Below, piece after piece: positions 23,402-32,524 of a stretch of DNA of 57,714 nucleotides. A model generated the notes under the pieces. It ran no database searches. It was not told the origin of the DNA and saw only the letters and a program-made list of their open reading frames with translations. The stretch is from Flavobacteriales bacterium UBA1986 (GTDB lineage: Bacteria > Bacteroidota > Bacteroidia > Flavobacteriales_G > Salibacteraceae). The stretch spans positions 1 to 57,714 of the forward strand of contig DDDG01000022.1 of NCBI GenBank assembly GCA_002336245.1, read 5' to 3'. A program made the position numbers and the translations under genes. Numbering within the stretch: position 1 is the first letter of the stretch; the number at the start of each line of letters is the position of its first letter.

Positions 23402-25816
23402 GTGAACTCGTTTGCCAACCTCATACTTCCTTTAGCCGTTAAAGAAAGCTTTTCATACCTCATCCCTGAAGGACTGAAGAGTCGCGTACAGGTTGGAAGT
23501 CGCGTGCTCGTGCAGTTTGGGAAGAGTCGGTTCTATACGGCCATCGTTCATAAGGTTCACACCGATGAACCCATTGGAGAGCTGAAAGAAATTGAAGACG
23601 TTTTAGACGATGAGAACTTCGTAACCGCTTCCCAACTTCAGCTTTGGGAATGGATTGCAGCTTATTATATGTGCACTCTAGGGGAGGTTTACTTAGCTGC
23701 AGTGCCTTCCATTTTCAGACTCAGCAGCGAAACCATACTCGAAGCCAATGAGGGCGATTTATCCAATTTGCGAGAATCAGAATTGATGCTCTATGAACGA
23801 ATTCAGTCTTCAAAGAAGCTCAAATTGAAAGAATTACAAAAGGAGGTCAAACGATCTTCTTTAAATGAGATTCTATCGAAACTCATGCAATACGGATTGG
23901 TTGAAGACGCTGAACTAATTAGAGAAAAGGCAAGCAGAAAGGTTGAAATCATGCTTGGCCCCGGCCCGAAACTTAGCCCGAATTTGGATCTCGACGAAAC
24001 ATTTTCCCGAGCGCCGGCTCAAAAGAAAGCACTGGAATCGTTTATGGAAGCTGGTGAAGATCTCGGAAAATCAAGCTTTTTAAAAAAGGCCAAGGTCGGC
24101 CCTAGCGTTCTAAAACGACTTCTTGAAGATGGATATCTTACTCAATACGAACAGCAATTTGACCTCTTTCAGTTTAAGGATGAGCCCGAGGAACTGAAAG
24201 AATTAAATGAGGAGCAGACTGCGGCCTACTCGACCATTCTCGATTCCTGGAAAGACAAAGACTGCTGCTTACTTCAAGGCGTCACCTCCTCGGGGAAAAC
24301 GGAGGTGTACTTCAAATTGATTCAGCGGGCGTTAGAATCCGAAGGACAAAGTCTTTACCTCGTTCCGGAGATAGCTTTATCCAGTCAGATGATTCATAGA
24401 ATAGAGCTTCACTTTGGCGCTGAACTTGCGGTTTTTCACAGTAAGTTGAAAGCAAAAGAGCGGGCAGAAGCTTGGCGAAAATGTGGATCGGGGGAGGCTA
24501 AAGTAATTCTTGGCGCTCGTTCGTCCGTTTTTCTTCCCTTCAAGAAATTGAGCTTAATTATTGTTGATGAAGAACATGATGCTTCCTATAAACAGCAAGA
24601 TCCTGCTCCGAGATATCACGCACGTGACCTCGCCCTTGTTCTAGCCAAGTTCAGCACTGCAAAAGTCCTCTTGGGTTCTGCAACACCCTCTCTTGAAAGC
24701 ATTCATCAAAGAGACGAAGGCTCGATAGGTTTCGCCCAACTAAAGAGTCGTTATGGAGGCTCGAAACTCCCCGAAATTAAAATCGTAGACCTCAAAGAAG
24801 AACATCGGAAAAAACGGATGAAAGAACTGATGAGCAAGGCTCTTTACGACAGCCTTTCCGAAACTCTGGCAAAGTCTGAGCAAGGCATCCTCTTTCAAAA
24901 TCGACGTGGTTACTCTCCTTTTGTACAATGCGAAAATTGCGGTGATGTCCCAGAGTGCCCATCTTGCGACATCAGCCTCACCTATCACCGTCATTCATCA
25001 CGTCTTCGCTGTCACTATTGTGGATACCAAAAAGATCTGCAAAGTAAATGCGAAAAATGCAATCACCCAAGTGTGCTGAGCAAGGGTTTTGGAACGGAAC
25101 AAATTGAGCAGGTTGTTGGAATGCTCTTTCCTGAAGCAAAGGTTTTAAGGATGGACTACGATACGACCCGCACCAGACTCAAGTATGAAAAGATCATTGA
25201 GCGCTTCTCGGCGGGTGATGCAGACATTCTGGTTGGGACTCAAATGGTTACAAAAGGACTGGATTTCGACAAGGTTCACGTGGTAGGGGTGTTACAAGTC
25301 GACCAGATGTTGCATTTCCCCGATTTTCGTGCACATGAACGTGCAATACAAATACTTTTGCAAGTGTCGGGAAGATCTGGGCGAAGAAGTGAGCAAGGAA
25401 TTGTATTTTTGCAAAGCTATGAACCTGATCATCCAATACTTAGATTCGTAAAAATGTCTGCATTTGAAGACTTCATTGTACGGGAACTCAAGCTGAGAAA
25501 GGAATTCCATTACCCCCCTTTCTACAGAATGATACGTCTTGTACTCAAATCTAGGCGTTCTGATGTTTTGGATCAAGCTTGCAGGAAGCTGGCTGATAAG
25601 TTGAAGTTTGCTGAACCTATAGAAATGCTTGGCCCAGAAATACCAGGTGTTGCGAGAATTCGGAACTTCTATTTGCAGCAAATACTCTTCAAATTCCCGC
25701 GAACTGTTTCTCCTTCCAACTTGAAGAAGAACATTTTGGCGAGAATTGAACATAGTCGCATGAATAAAGAACTTGATTCTGTTTTGGTTCAATACGATGT
25801 TGACCCATTTTTGTAG
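23402..25816 (+). CDS. priA: Primosomal protein N', replication restart helicase PriA
   Basis: 804 aa. It has the N-terminal DNA-binding domain (RVQVGSRVLVQFGKSRFYTAIV), the Walker A motif LLQGVTSSGKTEVYFKL, Walker B VDEEHDASYKQQ, SATPSLES, the zinc-binding cysteines in CENCGDVPECPSCDISLTYH, CHYCGY and CEKCNHP, and the helicase motif VSGRSGRR. It reloads the replicative helicase at broken forks. The start codon is GTG at 23402. Confidence 0.96.
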   Translation: MNSFANLILPLAVKESFSYLIPEGLKSRVQVGSRVLVQFGKSRFYTAIVHKVHTDEPIGELKEIEDVLDDENFVTASQLQLWEWIAAYYMCTLGEVYLAAVPSIFRLSSETILEANEGDLSNLRESELMLYERIQSSKKLKLKELQKEVKRSSLNEILSKLMQYGLVEDAELIREKASRKVEIMLGPGPKLSPNLDLDETFSRAPAQKKALESFMEAGEDLGKSSFLKKAKVGPSVLKRLLEDGYLTQYEQQFDLFQFKDEPEELKELNEEQTAAYSTILDSWKDKDCCLLQGVTSSGKTEVYFKLIQRALESEGQSLYLVPEIALSSQMIHRIELHFGAELAVFHSKLKAKERAEAWRKCGSGEAKVILGARSSVFLPFKKLSLIIVDEEHDASYKQQDPAPRYHARDLALVLAKFSTAKVLLGSATPSLESIHQRDEGSIGFAQLKSRYGGSKLPEIKIVDLKEEHRKKRMKELMSKALYDSLSETLAKSEQGILFQNRRGYSPFVQCENCGDVPECPSCDISLTYHRHSSRLRCHYCGYQKDLQSKCEKCNHPSVLSKGFGTEQIEQVVGMLFPEAKVLRMDYDTTRTRLKYEKIIERFSAGDADILVGTQMVTKGLDFDKVHVVGVLQVDQMLHFPDFRAHERAIQILLQVSGRSGRRSEQGIVFLQSYEPDHPILRFVKMSAFEDFIVRELKLRKEFHYPPFYRMIRLVLKSRRSDVLDQACRKLADKLKFAEPIEMLGPEIPGVARIRNFYLQQILFKFPRTVSPSNLKKNILARIEHSRMNKELDSVLVQYDVDPFL

Positions 25817-25822
25817 TCTCTA

Positions 25823-26689
25823 ATGAAACGCTCGTCGAGCATATTCATTATTCTGTTTCTCTTACCTCTTTTTGGTTTGAGTCAGTACTTTACCATTCCT
25901 GGTAGAAAGAAGGTGGACCGTCATGAAATCATTTTTGGCCTTGGGATGAGCAATTACGTCGGCGAATTGGGAGGCAGCGATGGCCCCGGAAAAACTTTGT
26001 TTTTTAGAGACGTAAATGTCCAAAAAACACGACCCACCTTCGAGACGGGATATCGCTTCAATGCGCATAAGCACCTTTCATTTAAGACTCTGTTTTCATA
26101 TTCCCGTTTGACGGCTTCAGATGAGCTGACCTCTTTTCCCGAAAGGAATTATAGAAATCTAAGTTTCGCTTCAAATGTTTTTGAGGGCGGTGTACATGTT
26201 GAATTTTATTTACTGAGGGCCAGTTCAAGACCTTCGTATCTGTTCCGGTCAACAACTCGCGGGAACAACCTTTACAGTCTTTACCTTTTCGCAGGGTTTT
26301 CTGCTTTTAGCTTCAACCCCACCCGCGATGGAGTTGAACTTCAACCCTTAGGAACTGAAGGTCAAGGACTGCCTGGCGGTGCGGAATTTTATGACTTATA
26401 CTCTTTTGCCATTCCAAGTGGAATTGGTTTTTCATACCGAAAGACCTTCACAGATTATTTAGATGACACCAGCGACTTGTATTACGACAACGACGCATTG
26501 CGTGCTGCGCGCGGGAACCTAGCCGCCGATTTGGCAGACCCATCTTCAGGTGAAATTCCCGGATGGACGACCACCGATGCCATTCGTGGAAATCCGGAAA
26601 CTATGGACGCCTTTTTCTCGTTTACAGGACAAGTTTCTTACAACTTGTATGAAATGTATCATAAGCGTCGCTTCAATCCCAAGTTTTAG
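25823..26689 (+). CDS. Outer-membrane barrel-type protein, tandem paralogue 1
   Basis: 288 aa. A signal peptide (MKRSSSIFIILFLLPLFGLSQ) precedes alternating beta-strand sequence: FGLGMSNYVGELGG, PERNYRNLSFASNVFEGGVHVEFYLLR, LYLFAGFSAFSFNPTRDGVELQPLGTEGQGLPGG and KTFTDYLDDTSDLYYDND. It is clearly paralogous to the next gene, sharing these blocks in order, but it lacks about 14 residues just before the FTDYLDD block. It follows priA after six bases. Probably an outer-membrane protein; specific role unknown. Confidence 0.8.
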   Translation: MKRSSSIFIILFLLPLFGLSQYFTIPGRKKVDRHEIIFGLGMSNYVGELGGSDGPGKTLFFRDVNVQKTRPTFETGYRFNAHKHLSFKTLFSYSRLTASDELTSFPERNYRNLSFASNVFEGGVHVEFYLLRASSRPSYLFRSTTRGNNLYSLYLFAGFSAFSFNPTRDGVELQPLGTEGQGLPGGAEFYDLYSFAIPSGIGFSYRKTFTDYLDDTSDLYYDNDALRAARGNLAADLADPSSGEIPGWTTTDAIRGNPETMDAFFSFTGQVSYNLYEMYHKRRFNPKF

Positions 26690-26721
26690 ATTTGCGGACA
26701 AGCACGTTTTCGCTTGTAAAA

Positions 26722-27678
26722 ATGATAAGGCTAAAAACGCACATATTTTGGGCGCTTTTGCTCCTAATGCCTGAGTTGGCACACTCTCAATTCTTCAACC
26801 GCCAGAATGGATGGAAGAATTACAGAAAAGAAGTCTTCGGCTTAGTTGGCTTCAGCAACTACTTGGGAGAGCTGGGCGGGCTCGATGGTTTAGGGAAAAA
26901 ATACTTCATTCTCGACCTCGAAATTTCACAATCGAAACTGTCGTACGGAGGGGGATTCCGCTACCACTTCAATCAACAAATGAGTGGTCGGTTTCAGGGT
27001 TATTACGGCAAAGTTTCAGGAAGCGATCAACTCACAGGTAATCCGGAACGGGCTTACCGCAACCTTTCGTTCGAATCAAAAATTTACGAAGCTTCGATCC
27101 AATACGAGTATTACATCCTTCGAACTCAACCCGGACACCTATACCGAATTAAAGGAGCGAACGGGATGAAACCTCAGCGTTGGGACCTCTATGGTGCTGC
27201 CGGTATTTCTGGGTTCTATTTCAATCCAAAGGCGGACGGCGTGGCTCTTCAGCCCCTGGGAACTGAAGGTCAGGGTTTACCCGGTGGCCCTCCCAAGAAA
27301 TATTCAAGAATTATGATTGGCTTCCCTGTTGGCTTTGGCGTAAATATGATGCTGACCAACAACATTAAAATTGGGCTTGACTTTTCCTATCGCTTCACCT
27401 TCACAGATTACCTCGACGATGTGAGCACCTTCTATTACGACAACGATAAATTGAGAGCATTGGCTGGAGATGCTGCAGCGGATCAGGCGGATAAATCTCC
27501 GGGAGGCAACCCAAATTGGACAGTAGAAGGAGCGATTCGAGGCAACCCAGCGAACAATGATGCCTATCTCACGGCAATGGCATCCTTGACCTACGTAATG
27601 AAGAAGAAAAGACGAGGACCAAGACGCCAGGGAGGAGCGCACCCATTCCAACGGCGTGGAAAGTCATCTAGATTCTAA
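26722..27678 (+). CDS. Outer-membrane barrel-type protein, tandem paralogue 2
   Basis: 318 aa from the ATG at 26722, which opens a signal peptide (MIRLKTHIFWALLLLMPELAHSQ); a TTG at 26692 would only add ten polar residues. The body repeats the pattern of the gene before it: VGFSNYLGELGGLDGLGK, NPERAYRNLSFESKIYEASIQYEYYILR, FYFNPKADGVALQPLGTEGQGLPGG and RFTFTDYLDDVSTFYYDNDKLRAL. The C-terminus is strongly basic (KKKRRGPRRQGG..). Likely a recent tandem duplication of an outer-membrane protein. Its end overlaps the convergent pseudouridine synthase gene by four bases. Confidence 0.8.
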   Translation: MIRLKTHIFWALLLLMPELAHSQFFNRQNGWKNYRKEVFGLVGFSNYLGELGGLDGLGKKYFILDLEISQSKLSYGGGFRYHFNQQMSGRFQGYYGKVSGSDQLTGNPERAYRNLSFESKIYEASIQYEYYILRTQPGHLYRIKGANGMKPQRWDLYGAAGISGFYFNPKADGVALQPLGTEGQGLPGGPPKKYSRIMIGFPVGFGVNMMLTNNIKIGLDFSYRFTFTDYLDDVSTFYYDNDKLRALAGDAAADQADKSPGGNPNWTVEGAIRGNPANNDAYLTAMASLTYVMKKKRRGPRRQGGAHPFQRRGKSSRF

Positions 27679-28358
27679 AGATATTCTCGGAAGACGTTCC
27701 AAATGGTTTCGTTTGGAAGAGGAGCTCTAAAAGTCATCTCTTCCTTTTTTACAGGATGTTCCAAACTAATTTCGTAGGCATGCAGATGAAGTGACCCATC
27801 AGGGTTGCTCCTAGGCGAACCGTATTTTAAGTCACCCTTTATTGGGCAAGCTATCAATGAAAGCTGACAACGAATTTGATGGTGGCGACCCGTATGAAGA
27901 TCAACGGAAACTAAGTGATATCGATCTGAGCTTGCCAAGAGCTGATAAGAGAGTCGGGCCTCCTTGGCTCCTTTTGCGCCCTGATTTAACGGGTATGACT
28001 TGTTTTGCTTAGGGTTCTTTCGAAGGTAGTGTTTGAGCGTCCCGCTCTCCGGTTCTGGTCTGTTCGCTACTACAGCCAAATATGTTTTCTTCAGCTCTCG
28101 CAACTGAAAGAGTTGACTCAAACGAGTCATCGCCTTTGAGGTCTTGGCCAGCACTAGCACACCCGATGTAGGACGATCCAATCGGTGCGGAAGTCCCAGA
28201 TATACATTACCGGTTTTGTTGTACTTCTTCTTTAAATACTCTTTGTAGAATTCTAGAATAGAAGCTTCTCCTTCATCGTCTCTTTGGGCCAACTCCCCTG
28301 CGAGTTTGTTGATGACCAATAAATGGTTGTCTTCAAAAATTATCTGAGGCCTATACAC
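27675..28358 (-). CDS. RluA-family RNA pseudouridine synthase
   Basis: 227 aa. The catalytic motif is GLPHRLDRPTSGVLVLAKT with the nucleophilic Asp, followed by KTYLAVV and HTGRHHQIRCQLSLIACPIKGD. It lacks an N-terminal S4 domain. The RNA target cannot be read from the sequence. It starts at GTG 28358, sharing one base with the panB stop (TAGTG), so it is translated as a coupled pair with panB. Confidence 0.9.
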   Translation of the reverse strand: MYRPQIIFEDNHLLVINKLAGELAQRDDEGEASILEFYKEYLKKKYNKTGNVYLGLPHRLDRPTSGVLVLAKTSKAMTRLSQLFQLRELKKTYLAVVANRPEPESGTLKHYLRKNPKQNKSYPLNQGAKGAKEARLSYQLLASSDRYHLVSVDLHTGRHHQIRCQLSLIACPIKGDLKYGSPRSNPDGSLHLHAYEISLEHPVKKEEMTFRAPLPNETIWNVFREYL

Positions 28359-29188
28359 TAGTATTGCTCCCCCTCATTAGGAAAGTCTTGAGTCTTTACA
28401 TCCTGAATGTAGTTCTTTACCGCTCCCTGAATTTCATCGAATAGGCTGTGGTACCGACGGAGGAAACGCGGTGAAAAGTCTTGGTTGATTCCGAGCATGT
28501 CGTGAAGAACGAGTACTTGTCCATCAACTCCTCCCCCTGCTCCAATTCCTATTACTGGAATACTCAATGACTTACTGACTTCTTCAGCCAAGTCTGCAGG
28601 AACTTTTTCGAGAACGATGGCAAAACAACCAGCCGCTTCTAAAAGCAAAGCGTCAGTCTTCAATTTTTCAGCCTCTTCGTCACCTTTTGCACGAACTGCG
28701 TATGTTCCAAACTTGTATATCGACTGCGGCGTAAGCCCTAAATGTCCCATCACAGGAATTCCCGCTGAAATAATCCGCTCTACAGATTCCTGCACTTCTT
28801 TACCACCCTCTAGCTTTACCGCATGAGCCCCCGATTCTTTCATGATTCGAATGGCTGAAGACAAAGCCTCTTTTGAGTTCCCCTGGTAGCTACCAAAAGG
28901 AAGGTCCACCACAACCAACGCATTTTTCACACCGCGGATTACTGAAGCCGCATGATAAATCATCTCATTGAGCGTAATCGGCAAGGTTGTCTCATGCCCG
29001 GCCATTACGTTAGATGCGGAGTCGCCGACTAAAATCACATCAATGCCGGCTGCATCAACAATCTTTGCCATCGAGAAATCATAGGCAGTGAGCATAGAGA
29101 TCTTTTCTCCTTCTTGCTTCATAGCCTTAAGAACATGAGTAGTAACTTTCTTGGCCTCACTACTAACAGGTCTGTGCTTAGTCGACAT
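28358..29188 (-). CDS. panB: 3-methyl-2-oxobutanoate hydroxymethyltransferase
   Basis: 276 aa TIM barrel, first committed step of pantothenate (coenzyme A) synthesis. Motifs are SMLTAYDFSMAKIVDAAGIDVILVGDSASNV, VVDLPFGSYQG, AVKLEGG, MGHLGLTPQS and IGIGAGGGVDGQVLVLHDMLG. I prefer the ATG at 29188 (MSTKHRPVSSEAKK), since family members begin just before the KKVTTH block; but an ATG at 29251 lies only about six bases below the predicted start of transcription and could be used instead. Confidence 0.94.
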   Translation of the reverse strand: MSTKHRPVSSEAKKVTTHVLKAMKQEGEKISMLTAYDFSMAKIVDAAGIDVILVGDSASNVMAGHETTLPITLNEMIYHAASVIRGVKNALVVVDLPFGSYQGNSKEALSSAIRIMKESGAHAVKLEGGKEVQESVERIISAGIPVMGHLGLTPQSIYKFGTYAVRAKGDEEAEKLKTDALLLEAAGCFAIVLEKVPADLAEEVSKSLSIPVIGIGAGGGVDGQVLVLHDMLGINQDFSPRFLRRYHSLFDEIQGAVKNYIQDVKTQDFPNEGEQY

Positions 29189-29253
29189 AATACCTTTTAA
29201 TCGCTCCCCTTTGCCTCTCGTGTATTTGAACATCGCAGGCTTGACGAGCATTA

Positions 29254-29270
29254 TACATTTGACAAAATTA
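29254..29270. promoter_or_regulatory. Back-to-back divergent -7 boxes for panB and the lipoprotein gene
   Basis: TACATTTG on the plus strand (29254-29261) is followed, after one base, by the reverse complement of TAATTTTG (29263-29270). Both fit TAnnTTTG. Predicted start points lie near 29267 (plus) and 29257 (minus). The layout repeats that between bshB1 and ccmB. Confidence 0.55.
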
Positions 29271-29311
29271 ATCTTTCGAACATTCTACCTCATTCTTATA
29301 TTCGCGTCACT

Positions 29312-30412
29312 TTGAATGCATTGAAAACCTGTTCCATCCTGCTGCTTAGTTTCCTAGGATTGAGTTCTTGCGAAACTGACGTGAATGTGAATGCCGACTA
29401 TCAGGCGGTTCCAATCATATATGGATTGTTAGACGTAACCGATTCAGTTCACCAAATCAAGATTAACAAGACCTTTTTGGGTGAGATGGATGCTAGAGAA
29501 ATGGCAACTGTCAGGGATTCTTCAGAGTTTCAGAACGTGAATGCCATCATCGAAAGCTGGAGCCAGTATGGTAATAAGGAACGTGATTACCTTCTGGAAG
29601 AAGTTGAAATCACCAATAAAGATTCAGGTCTTTTTTATGGCCCCAATCAGTCTGTATTCCAGTTTGTTGACAACCAACTCTCCTCTACCTCTACTTATAA
29701 GCTGATTGTTGACATCAACAGTGGAAGTAAAATCGCTCGAGCTGAAACCAAGCTGGTGAATTTTAGGGAACTTTATAGGACAACGGATTGGGCACGCCTC
29801 AAAGCAACCGGCTTGCGATTTGCTGATAGCGATACCATACTCGGTGGGCACGAAATTCACATTGTCCCTCCAACGAACAGCAAGCGAGTGCAAGTTCGCG
29901 CAATATTCAACTACACAGATGTCATCAATGATGGAGGCAATCAATTGACTTTCGACCGTGAAATCAGCTTTAATTTAGGAACTGAAATCGTTGAAAATGC
30001 GTACGCCCCCAAGGAAGAACGTTTCTTCTTCACTGGAAAACAGTTCTTTGATGCTATTAATCTATTTGTTCCAGACTTTGAAGACACCAAGGGACTCGTT
30101 CATCGAATTCCCGAGGACATGGACTTTGAAGTCACAATTGCTGGGGAAGACTTACATGTTTATATGGAAGTGAACGAACCCAGTGGCGACTTGAATCAAG
30201 AAAAGCCTGAATACACCAATGTTGAAGGCGGCTATGGAATCTTCTCGTCCAGAATGAGAATGTTATTTTCAGAGCGCGAGGTCAATTCTGAAATCCGACT
30301 TTCCAAAGGAACAATTGAAGAGTTGGTGAGTGGAGTTCTTGGATCAGGAGCTGGCACCAAAGGCTTTTGCAACTCTTCTGTTGGCACTGCAGTTCCCAAT
30401 TCGTGTTTCTGA
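29312..30412 (+). CDS. Putative lipoprotein, DUF4249-like
   Basis: 366 aa. The N-terminus is a lipoprotein signal (KTCSILLLSFLGLSSC) with lipidation expected at Cys20. The mature part begins ETDVNVNADYQAVPIIYGLLDVTDSVHQIKINKTFLG and includes a late YTNVEGGYGIFSSR motif, a pattern I associate with DUF4249-type surface lipoproteins of Bacteroidota; the assignment is tentative. The start is TTG 29312; no ATG fits the signal peptide. The dnaK control region begins right after its stop. Confidence 0.75.
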   Translation: MNALKTCSILLLSFLGLSSCETDVNVNADYQAVPIIYGLLDVTDSVHQIKINKTFLGEMDAREMATVRDSSEFQNVNAIIESWSQYGNKERDYLLEEVEITNKDSGLFYGPNQSVFQFVDNQLSSTSTYKLIVDINSGSKIARAETKLVNFRELYRTTDWARLKATGLRFADSDTILGGHEIHIVPPTNSKRVQVRAIFNYTDVINDGGNQLTFDREISFNLGTEIVENAYAPKEERFFFTGKQFFDAINLFVPDFEDTKGLVHRIPEDMDFEVTIAGEDLHVYMEVNEPSGDLNQEKPEYTNVEGGYGIFSSRMRMLFSEREVNSEIRLSKGTIEELVSGVLGSGAGTKGFCNSSVGTAVPNSCF

Positions 30413-30482
30413 CAGGCTGTCACAAAAGCTGTCTATTTCTGACATCTTCTTGCGCATCTTCTGACAAATTTGTCGACAAATC
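30410..30482. promoter_or_regulatory. Cluster of TGACA/TGTCA motifs and palindromes upstream of dnaK
   Basis: Within 73 bases there are repeated TGACA or TGTC(A) elements (30410, 30418, 30430, 30440, 30462) ending in two overlapping perfect palindromes: GACAAATTTGTC (30463-30474) and ATTTGTCGACAAAT (30468-30481). No TAnnTTTG box is seen. The position fits an operator or special promoter for heat-shock control of dnaK, which is inference. Confidence 0.5.
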
Positions 30483-30551
30483 ATTCTCAAATGCTGATGG
30501 CACATGGATTGTCAAAAGCCAGATGAAGATTTAGAAACAAACGAAATAGAA

Positions 30552-32456
30552 ATGAGCAAAATAATTGGAATCGACCTTGGAACAACCAACTCCTGCGTTG
30601 CCGTAATGGAAGGTAACGAGCCGGTTGTAATCCCAAACAGCGAAGGAAAAAGGACTACACCTTCCATCGTTGGATTTATTGATGGTGGTGAGAGAAAAGT
30701 AGGAGACCCTGCTAAACGTCAGGCCATTACCAATCCCGAAAAGACTATATATTCCATCAAACGTTTGATGGGAATCACTTTCGACGAAGCTTCGAATGAA
30801 ATGAAGCGATTGAGTTATAAAGTGGTAAAAGACGGAAGTCTTCCAAAAGTGAAGATTGATGACCGCCTTTACACTCCTCAAGAGATTTCAGCAATGGTGC
30901 TTCAGAAGATGAAGAAAACAGCTGAAGATTATCTTGGACATGAAGTGACAGAAGCGGTTGTGACTGTTCCTGCTTACTTCAATGACTCTCAGCGTCAGGC
31001 AACGAAAGAAGCTGGAGAAATCGCTGGATTGAAGGTGAAACGAATCATCAACGAACCAACGGCGGCCTCTTTAGCTTACGGGCTTGAGAAGAAAGGACAA
31101 GATCTAAAAATTGTTGTCTTTGACTTGGGTGGTGGAACGCACGATGTTTCAATCCTAGAACTGGGAGACGGAGTTTTTGAAGTAAAATCTACCGATGGTG
31201 ACACTCACTTGGGTGGTGACGACTTCGACAACGTAATCATCGACTGGTTGGCAGAAGAGTTCAAAAAAGAAGAAGGTCTTGACCTCACGAAAGATCCGAT
31301 GGCCCTGCAGCGTTTGAAAGAAGCTGCTGAAAAAGCCAAAATTGAATTGTCAAGTACTACAAGTACTGAAATCAATTTGCCCTACATCATGCCCGTTGAC
31401 GGAGTGCCAAAGCACTTGGTTCGCAGCCTGAGCCGTGCAAAATTTGAGCAGCTAGCTGACTCATTGATCAAACGCTCCATCGATCCTTGTAAATCTGCAC
31501 TTAAGAACGCCGGATACAGCAAAAGCGACATTGATGAAGTGATTCTCGTTGGAGGTTCTACTCGAATCCCTGCGGTTCAAGACGCCGTCAAAGCATTCTT
31601 TGGCAAGGAGCCATCGAAAGGCGTGAACCCGGACGAAGTAGTTGCTGTAGGAGCAGCCATCCAAGGAGGTGTCTTAACTGGTGAAGTGAAAGATGTACTT
31701 CTTCTCGATGTGACTCCACTCTCACTTGGTATTGAAACAATGGGTGGTGTATTCACTCGTTTGATTGAAGCAAACACAACAATTCCAACAAAAAAGTCGG
31801 AAGTGTTTTCAACGGCGAGCGACAATCAGCCATCGGTTGAAATTCATGTTCTTCAAGGAGAACGACCAATGGCTACTGACAACAGAAGCATCGGACGTTT
31901 CCACCTAGATGGCATTCCACCATCGCCCCGAGGAGTTCCTCAAGTTGAAGTAACATTCGATATTGATGCCAACGGAATCCTCAACGTAGCTGCGAAAGAC
32001 AAAGCGACAAACAAAGAGCAAAGCATTCGCATCGAAGCTTCGACTGGTTTGTCGGATGAAGAAATCGATCGCATGAAAAAAGAAGCTGAAGCAAATGCTG
32101 AAGGCGACTCTAAAGCACGCGAGAAGGTGGATAAAATGAATGCGGCGGACAACCTAATCTTTCAAACTGAGAAGCAATTGAAAGAATTTGGCGAGAAGAT
32201 TCCGGCAGAGAAAAAAGAGCCGATTGATGCTGCGCTTGCAGAATTAAAAGAAGCACACAAGTCTGAGAACATCGAAGCAATCGATGCAGGAATGGAAAAA
32301 CTGAACACAGCTTTCCAAGCCGCCTCTCAAGAAATGTATGCTGCTCAACAAGCCTCTGAAGCAGAAGGCGCTGGTAATCCAGAAGCTTCTGCAGATTCTT
32401 CAGAAGAAGAAGTTACGGATGTTGACTTTGAAGAAGTAGAGGAAGATAAAAAGTAA
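30552..32456 (+). CDS. dnaK: Chaperone DnaK (Hsp70)
   Basis: 634 aa. It opens MSKIIGIDLGTTNSCVAVMEG and shows the ATPase signatures VFDLGGGTHDVSIL and VILVGGSTRIPAVQDAV, the linker DVLLLDVTPLSLGIETMGG and an acidic end (EEEVTDVDFEEVEED). Starts from 30504 would add 16 unrelated residues. dnaJ and grpE are not adjacent. The region between the upstream lipoprotein gene and dnaK is rich in inverted TGACA/TGTCA motifs, and a terminator follows the gene. Confidence 0.97.
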   Translation: MSKIIGIDLGTTNSCVAVMEGNEPVVIPNSEGKRTTPSIVGFIDGGERKVGDPAKRQAITNPEKTIYSIKRLMGITFDEASNEMKRLSYKVVKDGSLPKVKIDDRLYTPQEISAMVLQKMKKTAEDYLGHEVTEAVVTVPAYFNDSQRQATKEAGEIAGLKVKRIINEPTAASLAYGLEKKGQDLKIVVFDLGGGTHDVSILELGDGVFEVKSTDGDTHLGGDDFDNVIIDWLAEEFKKEEGLDLTKDPMALQRLKEAAEKAKIELSSTTSTEINLPYIMPVDGVPKHLVRSLSRAKFEQLADSLIKRSIDPCKSALKNAGYSKSDIDEVILVGGSTRIPAVQDAVKAFFGKEPSKGVNPDEVVAVGAAIQGGVLTGEVKDVLLLDVTPLSLGIETMGGVFTRLIEANTTIPTKKSEVFSTASDNQPSVEIHVLQGERPMATDNRSIGRFHLDGIPPSPRGVPQVEVTFDIDANGILNVAAKDKATNKEQSIRIEASTGLSDEEIDRMKKEAEANAEGDSKAREKVDKMNAADNLIFQTEKQLKEFGEKIPAEKKEPIDAALAELKEAHKSENIEAIDAGMEKLNTAFQAASQEMYAAQQASEAEGAGNPEASADSSEEEVTDVDFEEVEEDKK

Positions 32457-32479
32457 CACACTACTGTTATTAGTATAGG

Positions 32480-32512
32480 ACCCCAGTTCGGTATAATCGG
32501 ACTGGGGTTTTC
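32480..32512 (+). terminator. Rho-independent terminator of dnaK
   Basis: ACCCCAGT (32480-32487) pairs with ACTGGGGT (32501-32508), with an inner CGG/TCGG loop and a T-rich tail. As at 21344, the tail runs into CTATTTTTG, a -7 box for the next gene. Confidence 0.85.
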
Positions 32513-32520
32513 TATTTTTG
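32513..32520 (+). promoter_or_regulatory. -7 box fused to dnaK terminator, leaderless start
   Basis: TATTTTTG fits TAnnTTTG. The next ATG begins at 32525, only four bases beyond the box, so transcription should start at or next to the start codon. Confidence 0.5.
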
Positions 32521-32524
32521 CACG

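Noticed and set aside
25292..25792. 166-aa frame antisense to priA
   Set aside because: Lies fully within priA helicase domain sequence and shows no recognisable motif.
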